Shown one piece after another: positions 27,286-36,160 of a stretch of 64,000 bases of DNA. Position 1 is the first letter of the stretch. Every line of letters starts with the position of its first letter. The position numbers and the translations under genes were made by a program. A model generated the notes under the pieces. The model had not been told where the DNA came from. It was given only the letters and a program-made list of their open reading frames with translations, and did not search any database. Source of the stretch: Paenibacillus athensensis (GTDB lineage Bacteria > Bacillota > Bacilli > Paenibacillales > NBRC-103111); the NCBI RefSeq assembly GCF_004514475.2, contig NZ_MYFO02000002.1:310001-374000 (forward strand), given 5' to 3'.

Positions 27286-28109
27286 GAAACCCGCTTTGGA
27301 GCACTGCGAAGCACTTTGTGCTGCTGTTTTACCTCCTCATTACGCTCTACCCGCTGATCTGGGTGCTGAACTCCTCCTTCAAGCAAAACAAGGAGATCAT
27401 CGATTCGCCGTGGGGGCTGCCGCACAACTTTACGATCAGCAACTACATCAACGCATGGACGGGCTCCAAGGTCAGCACGTATTTCGTCAACAGCTTGTAC
27501 ATCAGTACGCTTTCGGCGATTGCGACGATTTTGCTGGCAACGGCGACGGCTTATGCGATTACGCGGATGAAGTTTCCGAAGTGGAGCAAGGTGGTTTCGG
27601 GCGTGCTGCTGCTGGCGCTGCTGATTCCGGCCGGCTCGCTGCTCGTGCCGCTTTACATTTTGCTGCGGCAGATTCATGCGTATAATACGCCGTTTGCGCT
27701 GATATTGCCCTATGTGACCTTTGGCTTGCCGCTTACGGTATTCGTGGTCTCGGCGTTTCTCAAATCGATCCCCGGCGAGCTGGAGGAAGCAGGCGTCATG
27801 GACGGCTTGAGCGCGTTCGGGCTGCTGGGCCGGATCGTGCTGCCGCTGACGATGCCGACGCTGGTAACGGTATTCATTCTCAATTTTCTGAGCAATTGGA
27901 ACGAATTTATCATGGCGAATTTATTTTTGGCCAAAGAAAAGCTCAGGACCTTGCCAGTAGGCATGGTTGCGTTTTATGATCAACTTAATATGAATTACGG
28001 CGGCTTGTGCGCAGCGATCATGTTCAGTGTGGTGCCGGTCGTATTGATCTACAGTATTTTGCAAAATCAAATCATCGAGGGCGTCACTGCCGGCAGCGTC
28101 AAGGGCTGA
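27282..28109 (+). CDS. ABC sugar transporter permease (MalG/UgpE type)
   Basis: This 275-residue six-span protein has the EAA loop ELEEAGVMDGLSAFGLLGRIVLPLTMP and the N-terminal ITLYPLIWVLNSSFK characteristic of the second CUT1 permease. It pairs with the preceding permease, with an ATGA overlap suggesting translational coupling. An amino-sugar oligosaccharide substrate is suggested by the NagZ-type enzyme next downstream, not by the permease itself. Confidence 0.93.
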   Translation: MRNPLWSTAKHFVLLFYLLITLYPLIWVLNSSFKQNKEIIDSPWGLPHNFTISNYINAWTGSKVSTYFVNSLYISTLSAIATILLATATAYAITRMKFPKWSKVVSGVLLLALLIPAGSLLVPLYILLRQIHAYNTPFALILPYVTFGLPLTVFVVSAFLKSIPGELEEAGVMDGLSAFGLLGRIVLPLTMPTLVTVFILNFLSNWNEFIMANLFLAKEKLRTLPVGMVAFYDQLNMNYGGLCAAIMFSVVPVVLIYSILQNQIIEGVTAGSVKG

Positions 28110-28121
28110 CGGAGGGACGAA

Positions 28122-28152
28122 GGCCGGTGCGCTTCTGGCGCGCCGGTCTTTT
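28122..28152 (+). terminator. Hairpin with short T-run between permease and nagZ genes
   Basis: GGCCGGTGCGC pairs with GCGCGCCGGTC (with G-T pairs) around TTCTG, then TTTT. It may partially end transcription before the hexosaminidase gene. Confidence 0.5.
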
Positions 28153-28173
28153 ACAGTCAGGAGGAAAAAACAG

Positions 28174-29967
28174 ATGAACAGCAGCGTGCCGATGACCCTT
28201 AGACAAAAGGTAGGCCAGCTTTTTGTGTGCGGGTTCGCAGACCCCGCGCCGACGGAGGAAATCAAAATCCTGATCGAGCAATACGGACTCGGAGGCGTTA
28301 TCTATTTCCGGCGCAATGTGGAGGATGCGGAGCAGCTGGCCCGTCTTTCGGAGGAGCTGCAAGCGATCAGCAGACAGAGCGGGGGCCAACCGCTCTTTAT
28401 TGCTGTCGATCAAGAGGGCGGCATGGTGTCGCGGATTGAAAAAGGCGTGACGCTGCTGCCCGGCAATATGGCGCTGGGCGCGGCCGGCAGTGCGGAGGGC
28501 GTGCGGAATATTGCCCGGGCAATGGGCGAGGAGCTGCGGCAGATGGGCGTGAATATGAATTTCGCGCCGTGTCTGGACATTAACAACAATCCGCGCAATC
28601 CGGTGATTGGCGTGCGCTCCTACGGCGAGACCGCGGAGCTGGTTAGTGAGCTGGGCGTACAGGCGGTGTTGGGGCTGCAGGAAAGCGGCGTGGCAGCGAC
28701 GGTCAAGCATTTTCCCGGACACGGCGATACGGCGGAGGATTCGCATTACGATCTGCCGTCGCTGCCGCATGGCATGGACCGGCTGACGCAGCTGGAGCTG
28801 GTGCCGTTTGCGGCAGCGATTGCCAGCGGCGTCGATGCCGTCATGACGGCGCATGTGGTATTCCCGGCGCTGGAGCCAAGCGGCTTGCCGTCGACGCTCT
28901 CGCCTGCGATTCTGACCGGACTGCTGCGCGAGCAGCTCGGCTTCGACGGGCTGATCGTCACCGACTGTCTGGAGATGCAGGCGATTTCCGAAGGCGTCGG
29001 CGTCGCCGAAGGCGCGGTGCAGGCGCTGGAGGCGGGGGCTGACATCATTCTGGTCAGCCATCGGTTTCCGCGCCAGCAGGCGGCGCTGGAGGCCGTGGTC
29101 GCGGCTGTCGAGAGCGGCCGGCTGACCGAGGCGCGGATCGACGCGTCGCTGGCGCGAGTGCTGGCGTGCAAGCAGCGGCGGGGGATCGGCGCGAGCGTGG
29201 TGAGCGGCGCGGGTAGCGATGCGGCGGGCGTGAGTGCGGGTGCAGGTGCGGGAGCGGCGGGCGTGAGTGCGAGCGCGGTGAGCGGCGCGGGTAGCGATGC
29301 CGCGGGCGTGAGTGCGGGTGCAGGTGCGGGCGCAGCGGGCGCAGGCATGAGCGCTGGAGCGGGCAGCAGCGCCGGGGCCGCAGGCGTGTCGACGGCGGAG
29401 CGCCGGGCGCTGGCGGCGGAGCTCAGCCGCAAGAGCGTGACGCTCGTCAAGGACGACGTCGCGCGGCCGCTGGACCTGCGGGAGCCGACGCTGGTCATTT
29501 GGACCGAGGTGCGTTCCGGCACCGAGGTCGATGAAGTCGTCGAGCGCGAAGGCACGCTCGGCGAGCAGCTCACAGCCGCTGGCATGACGGCTGTGCGCGA
29601 GGTGTACGTCGGCGCGGCGACGACGGACGAGGATGCGGCGGCGGCGCTGGCCGCTGCCGACGGGGTGAAGCAGGCGGTGGTGGTCACCTACAACGCCGCA
29701 GCCTTCCCCGGACAGGCGAAGCTGGTCCGGGAGCTGGCGCAGCAGCCGGGGCTGCGCCTTGTGGTTGCTGCGGGCCGTAATCCTTACGACCTCCTGGAGT
29801 TCCCTGAGGTCGCCACGTATTACGCCTGCTACGAAAATCGTCCGCTGGCGATGGCTTCGCTGGCGAATGTGCTGGTCGGCCGCGAGCAGGCGGAAGGACG
29901 ACTGCCGGTGACGCTATCCGCGCAGTATCCGCGCGGCTGGAGCTTTCAACCGCAGCCGCTCGGCTGA
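28174..29967 (+). CDS. nagZ: GH3 beta-N-acetylhexosaminidase (NagZ type)
   Basis: The 597-residue protein has a GH3 TIM barrel (1-335) with the NagZ signature KHFPGHGDT...DSH, whose His183-Asp185 pair is the unusual acid/base of this group, and the nucleophile Asp264 in IVTDCLEM. A C-terminal alpha/beta domain (about 405-597) follows. NagZ enzymes release GlcNAc from chito- or muropeptide-derived oligosaccharides. No signal peptide is seen, so it should cleave imported sugars. Between the domains lies a 65-residue Ala/Gly/Ser-only linker (340-404) containing a duplicated segment, unlike normal NagZ. GGAGG precedes the ATG. It is the last gene of the importer operon. Confidence 0.9.
   Translation: MNSSVPMTLRQKVGQLFVCGFADPAPTEEIKILIEQYGLGGVIYFRRNVEDAEQLARLSEELQAISRQSGGQPLFIAVDQEGGMVSRIEKGVTLLPGNMALGAAGSAEGVRNIARAMGEELRQMGVNMNFAPCLDINNNPRNPVIGVRSYGETAELVSELGVQAVLGLQESGVAATVKHFPGHGDTAEDSHYDLPSLPHGMDRLTQLELVPFAAAIASGVDAVMTAHVVFPALEPSGLPSTLSPAILTGLLREQLGFDGLIVTDCLEMQAISEGVGVAEGAVQALEAGADIILVSHRFPRQQAALEAVVAAVESGRLTEARIDASLARVLACKQRRGIGASVVSGAGSDAAGVSAGAGAGAAGVSASAVSGAGSDAAGVSAGAGAGAAGAGMSAGAGSSAGAAGVSTAERRALAAELSRKSVTLVKDDVARPLDLREPTLVIWTEVRSGTEVDEVVEREGTLGEQLTAAGMTAVREVYVGAATTDEDAAAALAAADGVKQAVVVTYNAAAFPGQAKLVRELAQQPGLRLVVAAGRNPYDLLEFPEVATYYACYENRPLAMASLANVLVGREQAEGRLPVTLSAQYPRGWSFQPQPLG
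29200..29350 (+). repeat. In-frame tandem duplication in the nagZ linker
   Basis: The segment beginning GTGAGCGGCGCGGGTAGCGA near 29200 recurs at about 29278 with few changes (period about 78 bp, a multiple of three). Shorter GCGGGTGCAGGTGCGGG blocks lie inside each copy. The encoded peptide is only Ala, Gly, Ser, Val, Asp and Met. Confidence 0.8.
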
Positions 29968-30112
29968 CGGTCAGATATTACCAAAAATTCAAATGCGGAA
30001 TGATTGATTATAAGCATTTCGCCACTGGACGCGGGCGCCGACTATTCGGTAAACTGGGTTAGATTGTGTCAAGCTCAAGCTATCTCAATTTGCAAAGGGG
30101 TGCCCTCGTTAT

Positions 30113-31363
30113 ATGTCCACAGCTCCAGCATCGTCATCGTCAGACATGCGTTCGTTTTTTGGCAATCGTTTTGTGCAAGCCATTTTGCTGTCGGGTTTGT
30201 TCGTGCAGATTGGCATTTGGGTGCGAAATTTTGCCGTGCTGCTGTTCGTTACGGAACAGACGCACAATAATTCGAATGCCGTGTCGCTGATTTATTTTGC
30301 CGAATTCGCTCCGATTTTCCTGTTTTCGTTTATTGGAGGCACGTTTGCCGACCGCTGGCGGCCCAAGCGTACAATGGTGTGGTGCGATCTCTTGAGCGCG
30401 CTGTCCGTGTTCATGGTGCTGCTTGCGCTCGTGTTCGGCTCGTGGCAGGTGATCTTTTTTGTGACGCTGGTGTCATCCATTTTGTCGCAGTTTTCGCAGC
30501 CGTCCGGTATGAAGCTGTTTAAATTGCATGTCCCGGAATCGCAGATGCAGCTCGGCATGTCGATGTACCAGTCGATGATTGCATTGTTTATGATTTTCGG
30601 TCCGATTCTCGGCACCTTTGTGTACTATCATTTTGGCATCAATACGGGTATTGCCATTATGGGCGTTTGTTTCGTGCTTTCCGCGGTTGTGCTCGTCTTC
30701 CTGCCTCCCGACCGCGAAGGTGAGGAGAAGGAGCCGACGCGTTTTTGGGCCGATATGGGCGAAGGGCTGCGTTACGTGCGATCGAGTAAAATGCTGACCA
30801 CCTTGGGCGGATGCTTCACTGCCGCCGGTTTGGGCGTCGGTTTGATCACGCCGATGGGCGTATTTATCGTGACCGAGAGCTTCAGCTTGAGCGCGGAGCA
30901 TCTCAAATGGTTTACGAGCGTGAACGGGGCTGCGATGATTGTCGGCGGAGTGCTGGCGATGGGGCTGGCCAAAAAAATTACGCCGCAGGGAATGCTGACC
31001 GTGGGCATGGTGGTCAGTGCGGTTTCCGTGGCGCTTATGGGCAATACCAGTTGGCTGTGGTTGGCGTTGACTGCGCAATTTTTCTCCGGCATCGTGATGC
31101 CCGCGATTCAAATTGGCATCAGTACGATGATTCTCGGCAATACGAAGGAAGCGTTCGTCGGCCGGGTGAACGGGATTCTAAATCCGCTGTTTATGGGGAC
31201 GATGGTGTTCATGATGCTGGCCGCCGGCTGGTTAAAAGACACGTTTTCGCTTGGCGCGGTGTATTGGATGTCCGGCGCACTTTTTTTCATTGGCGTGCTG
31301 ATCATGCTGCCGATTCTGAAGCTCAAGCCGGAGCTGGAAAAAATCACAGAGCCGTCCGTTTGA
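30113..31363 (+). CDS. MFS transporter, drug-export-like
   Basis: The 416-residue, 12-span protein has the MFS motif A region GGTFADRWRPKRTM between spans 2 and 3. Its overall plan is that of the MFS_3/EntS group, which exports siderophores, macrolides or other small molecules. The ATG at 30113 stands 13 nt after AAAGGGG, a somewhat long gap. It is a single gene with a strong terminator downstream. The substrate is unknown. Confidence 0.88.
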   Translation: MSTAPASSSSDMRSFFGNRFVQAILLSGLFVQIGIWVRNFAVLLFVTEQTHNNSNAVSLIYFAEFAPIFLFSFIGGTFADRWRPKRTMVWCDLLSALSVFMVLLALVFGSWQVIFFVTLVSSILSQFSQPSGMKLFKLHVPESQMQLGMSMYQSMIALFMIFGPILGTFVYYHFGINTGIAIMGVCFVLSAVVLVFLPPDREGEEKEPTRFWADMGEGLRYVRSSKMLTTLGGCFTAAGLGVGLITPMGVFIVTESFSLSAEHLKWFTSVNGAAMIVGGVLAMGLAKKITPQGMLTVGMVVSAVSVALMGNTSWLWLALTAQFFSGIVMPAIQIGISTMILGNTKEAFVGRVNGILNPLFMGTMVFMMLAAGWLKDTFSLGAVYWMSGALFFIGVLIMLPILKLKPELEKITEPSV

Positions 31364-31423
31364 CCATAACCGTCAAGCCGACGCTGTAAGGTAGGTCGGG
31401 GTCAATCAGCTGCGATAAAAGAG

Positions 31424-31508
31424 AAAACCTTCCCAAGCATGAATCGCTCTCTCCTGCTTAGCACACGTCCAGGCAGAGGGAGGGGCTGTTCAAGCGGGAA
31501 GGTTTTTT
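31424..31508. terminator. Long bidirectional terminator
   Basis: AAAACCTTCCC (31424-31434) pairs with GGGAAGGTTTT (31496-31506), with an imperfect inner stem, and T-rich ends on both strands. It lies between the convergent MFS and Gfo/Idh genes. Confidence 0.75.
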
Positions 31509-31587
31509 ATTGCAAAAAGCCAAGCTATGGCGCATCGCCTGTAGCAGCAGCCGGACTTATCCGCCGAGCTATCGGCCGGGCTTTTTC

Positions 31588-31671
31588 GCCAAGCCTACTT
31601 GCTAAGTCTATTAGTTAGGTCCATTCGCTAAGCCTAATCGTCAAGTTTACTCGCTAAGTTTATTCGCCAAG
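31588..31671. repeat. 13-bp tandem repeat, six and a half copies
   Basis: Units start at 31588, 31601, 31614, 31627, 31640 and 31653 with consensus GCYAAGYYTAYTC. The last full unit contains the stop codon of the Gfo/Idh gene. Confidence 0.85.
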
Positions 31672-32673
31672 AACCACGCGCGTCCGCTCGCGGGCCGAAT
31701 GCAAGAGGGCGTCGACGACCTTCATGTTCAGCACGGCGTCTGTGGCCGGGAAATGAGGCTGTTTGCGGCCCCATGCCGCATAAGCGATGTCGTCGACCTG
31801 CAGGGCGTATTGGTTGACATAAGGTGGGTTCTCCTCGCGCCGTTCGCCTTCCGTCCAGACAATAAAGCCGCTGTTTGCTTTTTCGTCGGCGATGTAGGCA
31901 GAAGGCACTTCGATCCGGCCAAGCGTGCCAAGCACCTCCAACGTATTGCGGAACGCAGCCCACATGCCGCAATCCATCGTCATACCGACGCTGCCGTCAA
32001 ATTCCAGCATGGCCGACACCATCATGTCGACATTGTCATGCTCGGGCGAAAATAACGCGTGCGCCGTAACGGCGACCGGCTCCTGCTCCAGCAGCATTCT
32101 CGCCGCGCTGATCGGGTATACGCCGACATCGTACAACGAACCCCCGCCCATGCTGCGGTCAAAGCGCACATTGTCTTTGTCCTTAGCGTTGTTAAAAGTA
32201 AACGCGCTGTGAATGCCGCGAACTTCGCCGATTTCTCCGCTGCGGATAATTTCCTTGATCCGCGCATAGCGCGGGTGATGGCGGTACATGAACGCTTCGG
32301 CGAGTTGGACGCCCGCTTGCTCGGCAGCAGCAGCCATTTCCTCGGCTTCGGCGGCGTCGAGCGCGAACGGTTTTTCGCAAAGGACGTGCTTGCCCGCTTG
32401 AGCCGCTTTGATCGTCCATTCCTTGTGCAGATGATTGGGTAGCGGAATGTAGATGGCGTCAAGCTCGGGATCGGCAATCAGCTCTTCGTAGCTACCGTAA
32501 GCTTTGGGAATATCGTGTTTTTGCGCATGTTCCTGCGATTTGGCGAGGCTGCGGCTGGCGATCGCGGCCACGACGCCGGTTTCCGACTGGCGGATGCCGG
32601 GAATGACAGCATACATGGCGATGTTGGCGCAGCCGAGGATGCCCCAGCGCAGCTTGTTGCTTGCGTTTGTCAT
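31660..32673 (-). CDS. Gfo/Idh/MocA-family oxidoreductase
   Basis: The 337-residue NAD(P)-dependent dehydrogenase has the Rossmann start RWGILGCANIAMYAVIPGI, AIYIPLPNHLHKEWTIKAAQAGKHVLCEKPFAL with the EKP motif, and the C-terminal barrel-like domain with GGGSLYDVGVYPISAARMLL, which holds the His/Asp-type catalytic region of the family. Members oxidise or reduce sugars, inositols and xylose-type substrates. GGAG lies 10 nt before the ATG. It diverges from a membrane protein gene and is monocistronic. The substrate is not predictable. Confidence 0.9.
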   Translation of the reverse strand: MTNASNKLRWGILGCANIAMYAVIPGIRQSETGVVAAIASRSLAKSQEHAQKHDIPKAYGSYEELIADPELDAIYIPLPNHLHKEWTIKAAQAGKHVLCEKPFALDAAEAEEMAAAAEQAGVQLAEAFMYRHHPRYARIKEIIRSGEIGEVRGIHSAFTFNNAKDKDNVRFDRSMGGGSLYDVGVYPISAARMLLEQEPVAVTAHALFSPEHDNVDMMVSAMLEFDGSVGMTMDCGMWAAFRNTLEVLGTLGRIEVPSAYIADEKANSGFIVWTEGERREENPPYVNQYALQVDDIAYAAWGRKQPHFPATDAVLNMKVVDALLHSARERTRVVLGE

Positions 32674-32719
32674 CAGTGAACACTCCTTTGTTTGTCAAGC
32701 TTGTATGGCGTTAACGTGT

Positions 32720-32732
32720 GCATGAAACATGC
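32720..32732. promoter_or_regulatory. 13-bp palindrome in the divergent intergenic region
   Basis: GCATG-AAA-CATGC lies 47 bp upstream of the Gfo/Idh gene and 120 bp upstream of the YjdF-like gene; possible operator, no further support. Confidence 0.3.
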
Positions 32733-32851
32733 GACACAGTCACACAGCCGATATACAGTTCTATGTGAAAATAGTACTTCTGAAATCCGCGCTGCGGAGG
32801 TAAGCTAACATCGAAAATATCGCGCGACATGCGCTCCTGAGGAGGACCTTT

Positions 32852-33532
32852 ATGGAACGTCGCCGCTTGTCCGAAGTTTGGTTTACGCCGCATCCTGCGC
32901 TCCGCGATCATCGTATTCCGGCCGCGCTGGCTGTTGTTTTCACGCTGTTGTGGATGGCGCTGGCGATCAAGCCTTACAACCGCTTCGACTGGATGCTGGA
33001 AAATTTGCTGATCTGGCTCACGCTGCTGATCCTGGCGATCGGGTATCGCAAGCTGCCGCTCAGCAACGTTTCGTATGCGCTGCTTGCGCTTTTTTTGCTG
33101 CTGCATACGTTCGGGGCTCATTATTCTTATAACGAAACGCCGCTGGACCCTCTGCTGAAAAAGCTGCTCGCCACACCGCGCAATCCATACGACCGGCTGG
33201 TTCATTTTGCCTTCGGACTGCTGCTCGCTTGGCCGCTTCGCGAGCTGGCGGTTGGCTTCGCGCGGGTGCGCGGCATGTGGGCCGATGTGGCAGCGGCGAT
33301 GACGGTTCTGAGCTGTGCGTGCTTGTACGAGCTGATCGAAATGTGGGTCGCGCAGCTGGTCATGCCGGAAATCGGCACGCTGTTTCTCGGTACGCAAGGC
33401 GATCCGTGGGATACCCAGCACGATATGGAGATGGCGCTGTACGGGATGCTGCTGACGCTTTGCGCGGCAGCGCTAATCGGCAGGCTGGTCTCGCGCTCGC
33501 GCCAGCGTCGCCAGAGCCGTCCGGTCCGCTGA
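32852..33532 (+). CDS. DUF2238 (YjdF-like) membrane protein
   Basis: The 226-residue protein has about six membrane spans and the conserved DUF2238 features HYSYN near residue 90, RNPYDRLVHFAFGLL and QGDPWDTQHDM near residue 190. These Asp/His-rich motifs at membrane edges suggest metal or ligand binding, but no function is established for the family. GAGGAGGACC precedes the ATG. The Arg-rich C-terminus is cytoplasmic if the usual topology holds. Confidence 0.85.
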   Translation: MERRRLSEVWFTPHPALRDHRIPAALAVVFTLLWMALAIKPYNRFDWMLENLLIWLTLLILAIGYRKLPLSNVSYALLALFLLLHTFGAHYSYNETPLDPLLKKLLATPRNPYDRLVHFAFGLLLAWPLRELAVGFARVRGMWADVAAAMTVLSCACLYELIEMWVAQLVMPEIGTLFLGTQGDPWDTQHDMEMALYGMLLTLCAAALIGRLVSRSRQRRQSRPVR

Positions 33533-33603
33533 CGCTGGCGCGGAGCGCGGCTGGTCGGCCAAGCGGCTTATGCCCGCCTGGCTCCGCGCACGCTTCGCGT
33601 CAG
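33529..33603. other. Nested 75-nt hairpin at the end of the YjdF-like gene
   Basis: CTGACGC (33529-33535) pairs with GCGTCAG (33597-33603), and GCGCGGAGC (33538-33546) with GCTCCGCGC (33581-33589). It covers the stop codon and has no T-run. Confidence 0.5.
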
Positions 33604-33640
33604 AAGGCCCGTTGCTTGTGCCGGGCAGGCAGCGCGGCTG

Positions 33641-34510
33641 TTATACCGCGACAAAAGCATCCAGCGCAGCGATGTCCTCGGCGCTCAGCTCCACGCGGTA
33701 AGCGGCTGCGCTGTTCTGAATGCTGGCGCTGCGGCTCGCTCCCGGAATCGGAATGACGAGTGGCGACAGCTGCAGCAGCCAAGCGAGCGCCACTTGCTGC
33801 GGCGAAGCCTCGTGCGCGGCGGCGATACGCGCCAGCACATCGTGCTCGCCGATTTGTCCGGCCTTGCCCATGCCGTTCAGCGGGCTGTAAGGCAGGAAGG
33901 CGATATCCAGCTCCTCGCAGCGCTTGAGCACGTCCATCGAAGAACGGTCGAATACGTTCATCCGGTTCTGCACGCTGACGATCTTGGCGATCGAACGGGC
34001 CGCTTCCAGTTGAATCACCGAAACGTTGGACAGGCCGATATGCACGATTTTGCCTTCGCGTTGCAAATCGGCGAGCGCGCCAAGCGATTCCGCAAATGGA
34101 ACCTTCGGATCGGGGCGATGGAACTGGTACAGCGTAATGGCTTCCTGACCCAGCGCCTTCAAGCTCGCTTCGCACGCCGCCCGCAAATAATCGGGGCGTC
34201 CGTCTACCTGCCATCCCCCGTTTGGACGAATGTGCCCGCCTTTGGTTGCGATAATCGCTTCGGGACGCCCCTTCAGCGCTTTCGCCAGCAGCCGCTCGTT
34301 GTGTCCGACATCGGTATGGTCGAGGCAATAGGAATCCGCGGTATCAAAAAAAGTGATTCCGGCTTCCGCTGCTGCGTGGATCGTCGCCAGCGCATCCGCT
34401 TCATCGGGACGTCCGCCTAATGACAGCGGCATGCAGCCCATGCCGATCGCGCTCACATTTTGTCCGCTGGTGCCAAGACGCCGTACAGGCATTTGTGTAT
34501 GTTGTGCCAT
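33641..34510 (-). CDS. Aldo-keto reductase
   Basis: This 289-residue AKR has Asp/Tyr in FFDTADSYCLDHTDVGHNE, Lys in IATKGGHIRPNGGW, His in LYQFHRPDPKVPF and the cofactor loop IPIPGASRSASIQNS. The short tail is typical of the AKR11/13-like bacterial group that reduces aldehydes or pyridoxal-type substrates. The Lys-containing strand is slightly unusual in reading KGGHIRPNG. An AAGGAAG site lies 11 nt before the ATG. Convergent with the YjdF-like gene; no operon partners. Confidence 0.9.
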   Translation of the reverse strand: MAQHTQMPVRRLGTSGQNVSAIGMGCMPLSLGGRPDEADALATIHAAAEAGITFFDTADSYCLDHTDVGHNERLLAKALKGRPEAIIATKGGHIRPNGGWQVDGRPDYLRAACEASLKALGQEAITLYQFHRPDPKVPFAESLGALADLQREGKIVHIGLSNVSVIQLEAARSIAKIVSVQNRMNVFDRSSMDVLKRCEELDIAFLPYSPLNGMGKAGQIGEHDVLARIAAAHEASPQQVALAWLLQLSPLVIPIPGASRSASIQNSAAAYRVELSAEDIAALDAFVAV

Positions 34511-34772
34511 TTAAGGGTCACTTCCTTTTGTCCAATAGTCAAACCAAGCTCATTATATCAAGAATAGCTGCCAAAAGATAAGTAGTTAACTGTTTGTCAC
34601 CTAGTTACCTCCATGTAATGAAGGCACGTTCGGGTGACGGGCTTTTTGCGGCGAAGAAGCTTATAATAAAAAAAGCAACAAGCGGCGTCCGCGAGACCGG
34701 CGCATCTACCATACATTAACCAGCGCATCATCAAGCGCAATCACCTATGCCAAAAAAAAGGAGAGCATGCTC

Positions 34773-35858
34773 ATGAAGCCAGAATCAACCTCAACGCTGC
34801 GGCTGTACGTCGGAACCTATACGGACCCGGAGCGTCCCCTGGGTATCGGTTTGTGCGAGTTCGACCTGAATGAAGGGCGGCTGCGGCTGACGGAATCGTA
34901 TCCCGATATTGAAAATCCTTCTTTCCTGACCTTGTCGGCTGATCGTTCGCGGCTGTATGCCGTCAGCGAAACGGAAACCTACGAGGATCAGGAGGGCGGA
35001 GCCGTAGCGGCGTTTGCTGTGGAGCCGGCATCGGGCCGCTTGACGCCGCTGGGCATGCGCGCGACGCACGGCGGAGCGCCCTGCCACGTCAGCCTTGACG
35101 GCAACGGCCGTCTGCTGATGGTCGCCAATTATATGGGCGGCAGTGTGACGGTGTTTCCGCTTGAGGCTGACGGCAGCCTTGGCGAGCAGGCGCAGCTGCT
35201 GCGCCACGAAGGCGCGCTCGGTCCGAACGCCGAGCGCCAGGAAGCGCCGCATGCCCATTCGGCGCTGCCCGACCCGGCCAACCGCTTTGCGTTGGCCGCC
35301 GACCTCGGCCTCGACCGGCTGCTCGTGGCCGAAATCGACGGCGCAGCGCGCCGGCTGAAGCCGTGCGGCGCAGCGGCGCTCGCGCCGGGTGACGGTCCGC
35401 GCCACTTCGTGTTCAGCGCGGACGGCCGGTTCGTTTACCTTGTCAACGAACTGAGCTGCACCGTCACGGCGCTGGCCTACGACGCGGAAGCGGGCCGCCT
35501 TGACGCCGTGCAATCGCTCTCCACGCTGCCCGAGGGGTTCAGCGGGGAGAACACCTGCGCGGACATTCATCTGTCCGCGGACGGGCGCTTCTTGTATGCG
35601 TCCAATCGCGGTCATGACAGCATCGCCCTATTTGCTGTCGATGAAGCCGACGGCCGCTTGCGCAGCATCGGCTTTCAGCCGACGCTGGGCCGCACGCCGC
35701 GCAATTTTGCGCTGGCGCCAGGCGGCGGCTTCCTGCTCGTGGCCAATCAGGACACGGACAATATCACCGTGTTCCGTGTTGACGCCGCCACCGGCCTGCT
35801 GACCGACACAGGTCACGCGCTTGCGCTGCCGCGTCCGGTATGTCTCGTCTTCGCGTAG
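34773..35858 (+). CDS. Lactonase family beta-propeller (6-phosphogluconolactonase type)
   Basis: The 361-residue protein is a seven-bladed propeller of the lactonase family: LRLYVGTYTDPERPLGIGLCEFDL at the start, ENPSFLTLSADRSRLYAVSE, HAHSALPDPANRFALAADLGLDRL, GDGPRHFVFSADGRFVYLVNEL and LGRTPRNFALAPGGGFLLVANQDTDNI. Related YkgB and Pgl proteins hydrolyse 6-phosphogluconolactone in the pentose phosphate route. The ATG at 34773 is 9 nt from AAGGAG; the ATG at 34767 would be only 3 nt away. Other lactones cannot be excluded. Confidence 0.85.
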   Translation: MKPESTSTLRLYVGTYTDPERPLGIGLCEFDLNEGRLRLTESYPDIENPSFLTLSADRSRLYAVSETETYEDQEGGAVAAFAVEPASGRLTPLGMRATHGGAPCHVSLDGNGRLLMVANYMGGSVTVFPLEADGSLGEQAQLLRHEGALGPNAERQEAPHAHSALPDPANRFALAADLGLDRLLVAEIDGAARRLKPCGAAALAPGDGPRHFVFSADGRFVYLVNELSCTVTALAYDAEAGRLDAVQSLSTLPEGFSGENTCADIHLSADGRFLYASNRGHDSIALFAVDEADGRLRSIGFQPTLGRTPRNFALAPGGGFLLVANQDTDNITVFRVDAATGLLTDTGHALALPRPVCLVFA

Positions 35859-36114
35859 TGTGCGCGCATCGGCGGATCGGCGCTTGTCGCCGCGTGCAGC
35901 GACCGCTTCGACAGGGCCGCCAAGCGCCCGCGAGCGAAGCAGCCGGCGTTGCGTGGGCTAGGTCAACGAGGCGGCGTTGATTAGCCGCGCTGCCCCGTGA
36001 GACGTGCGTGTGGCCTGCGAGGCCGTAGCTGTGAGCGGCCGGACCTGGCCCTGCGCGTATCAGCAGCGCCCGCCGCCGAGCCGCCCCGGCCCTGCCGTGA
36101 TCCCGCGCTCAAGC
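35859..36114. other. Gene-free stretch
   Basis: Between the lactonase and the convergent aldo-keto reductase I see no gene, promoter or repeat apart from the terminator at 36115-36157. The stretch is G+C-rich. Confidence 0.6.
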
Positions 36115-36157
36115 AAAAAGGACGTTATCCGGCCCAAGCCGGCCAACGTCCTTTTTT
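36115..36157. terminator. Bidirectional terminator
   Basis: AAAAAGGACGTT, an inner CCGGC/GCCGG stem and AACGTCCTTTTTT sit between convergent genes, with A- and T-runs on its two sides. Confidence 0.85.
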
Positions 36158-36160
36158 GCC

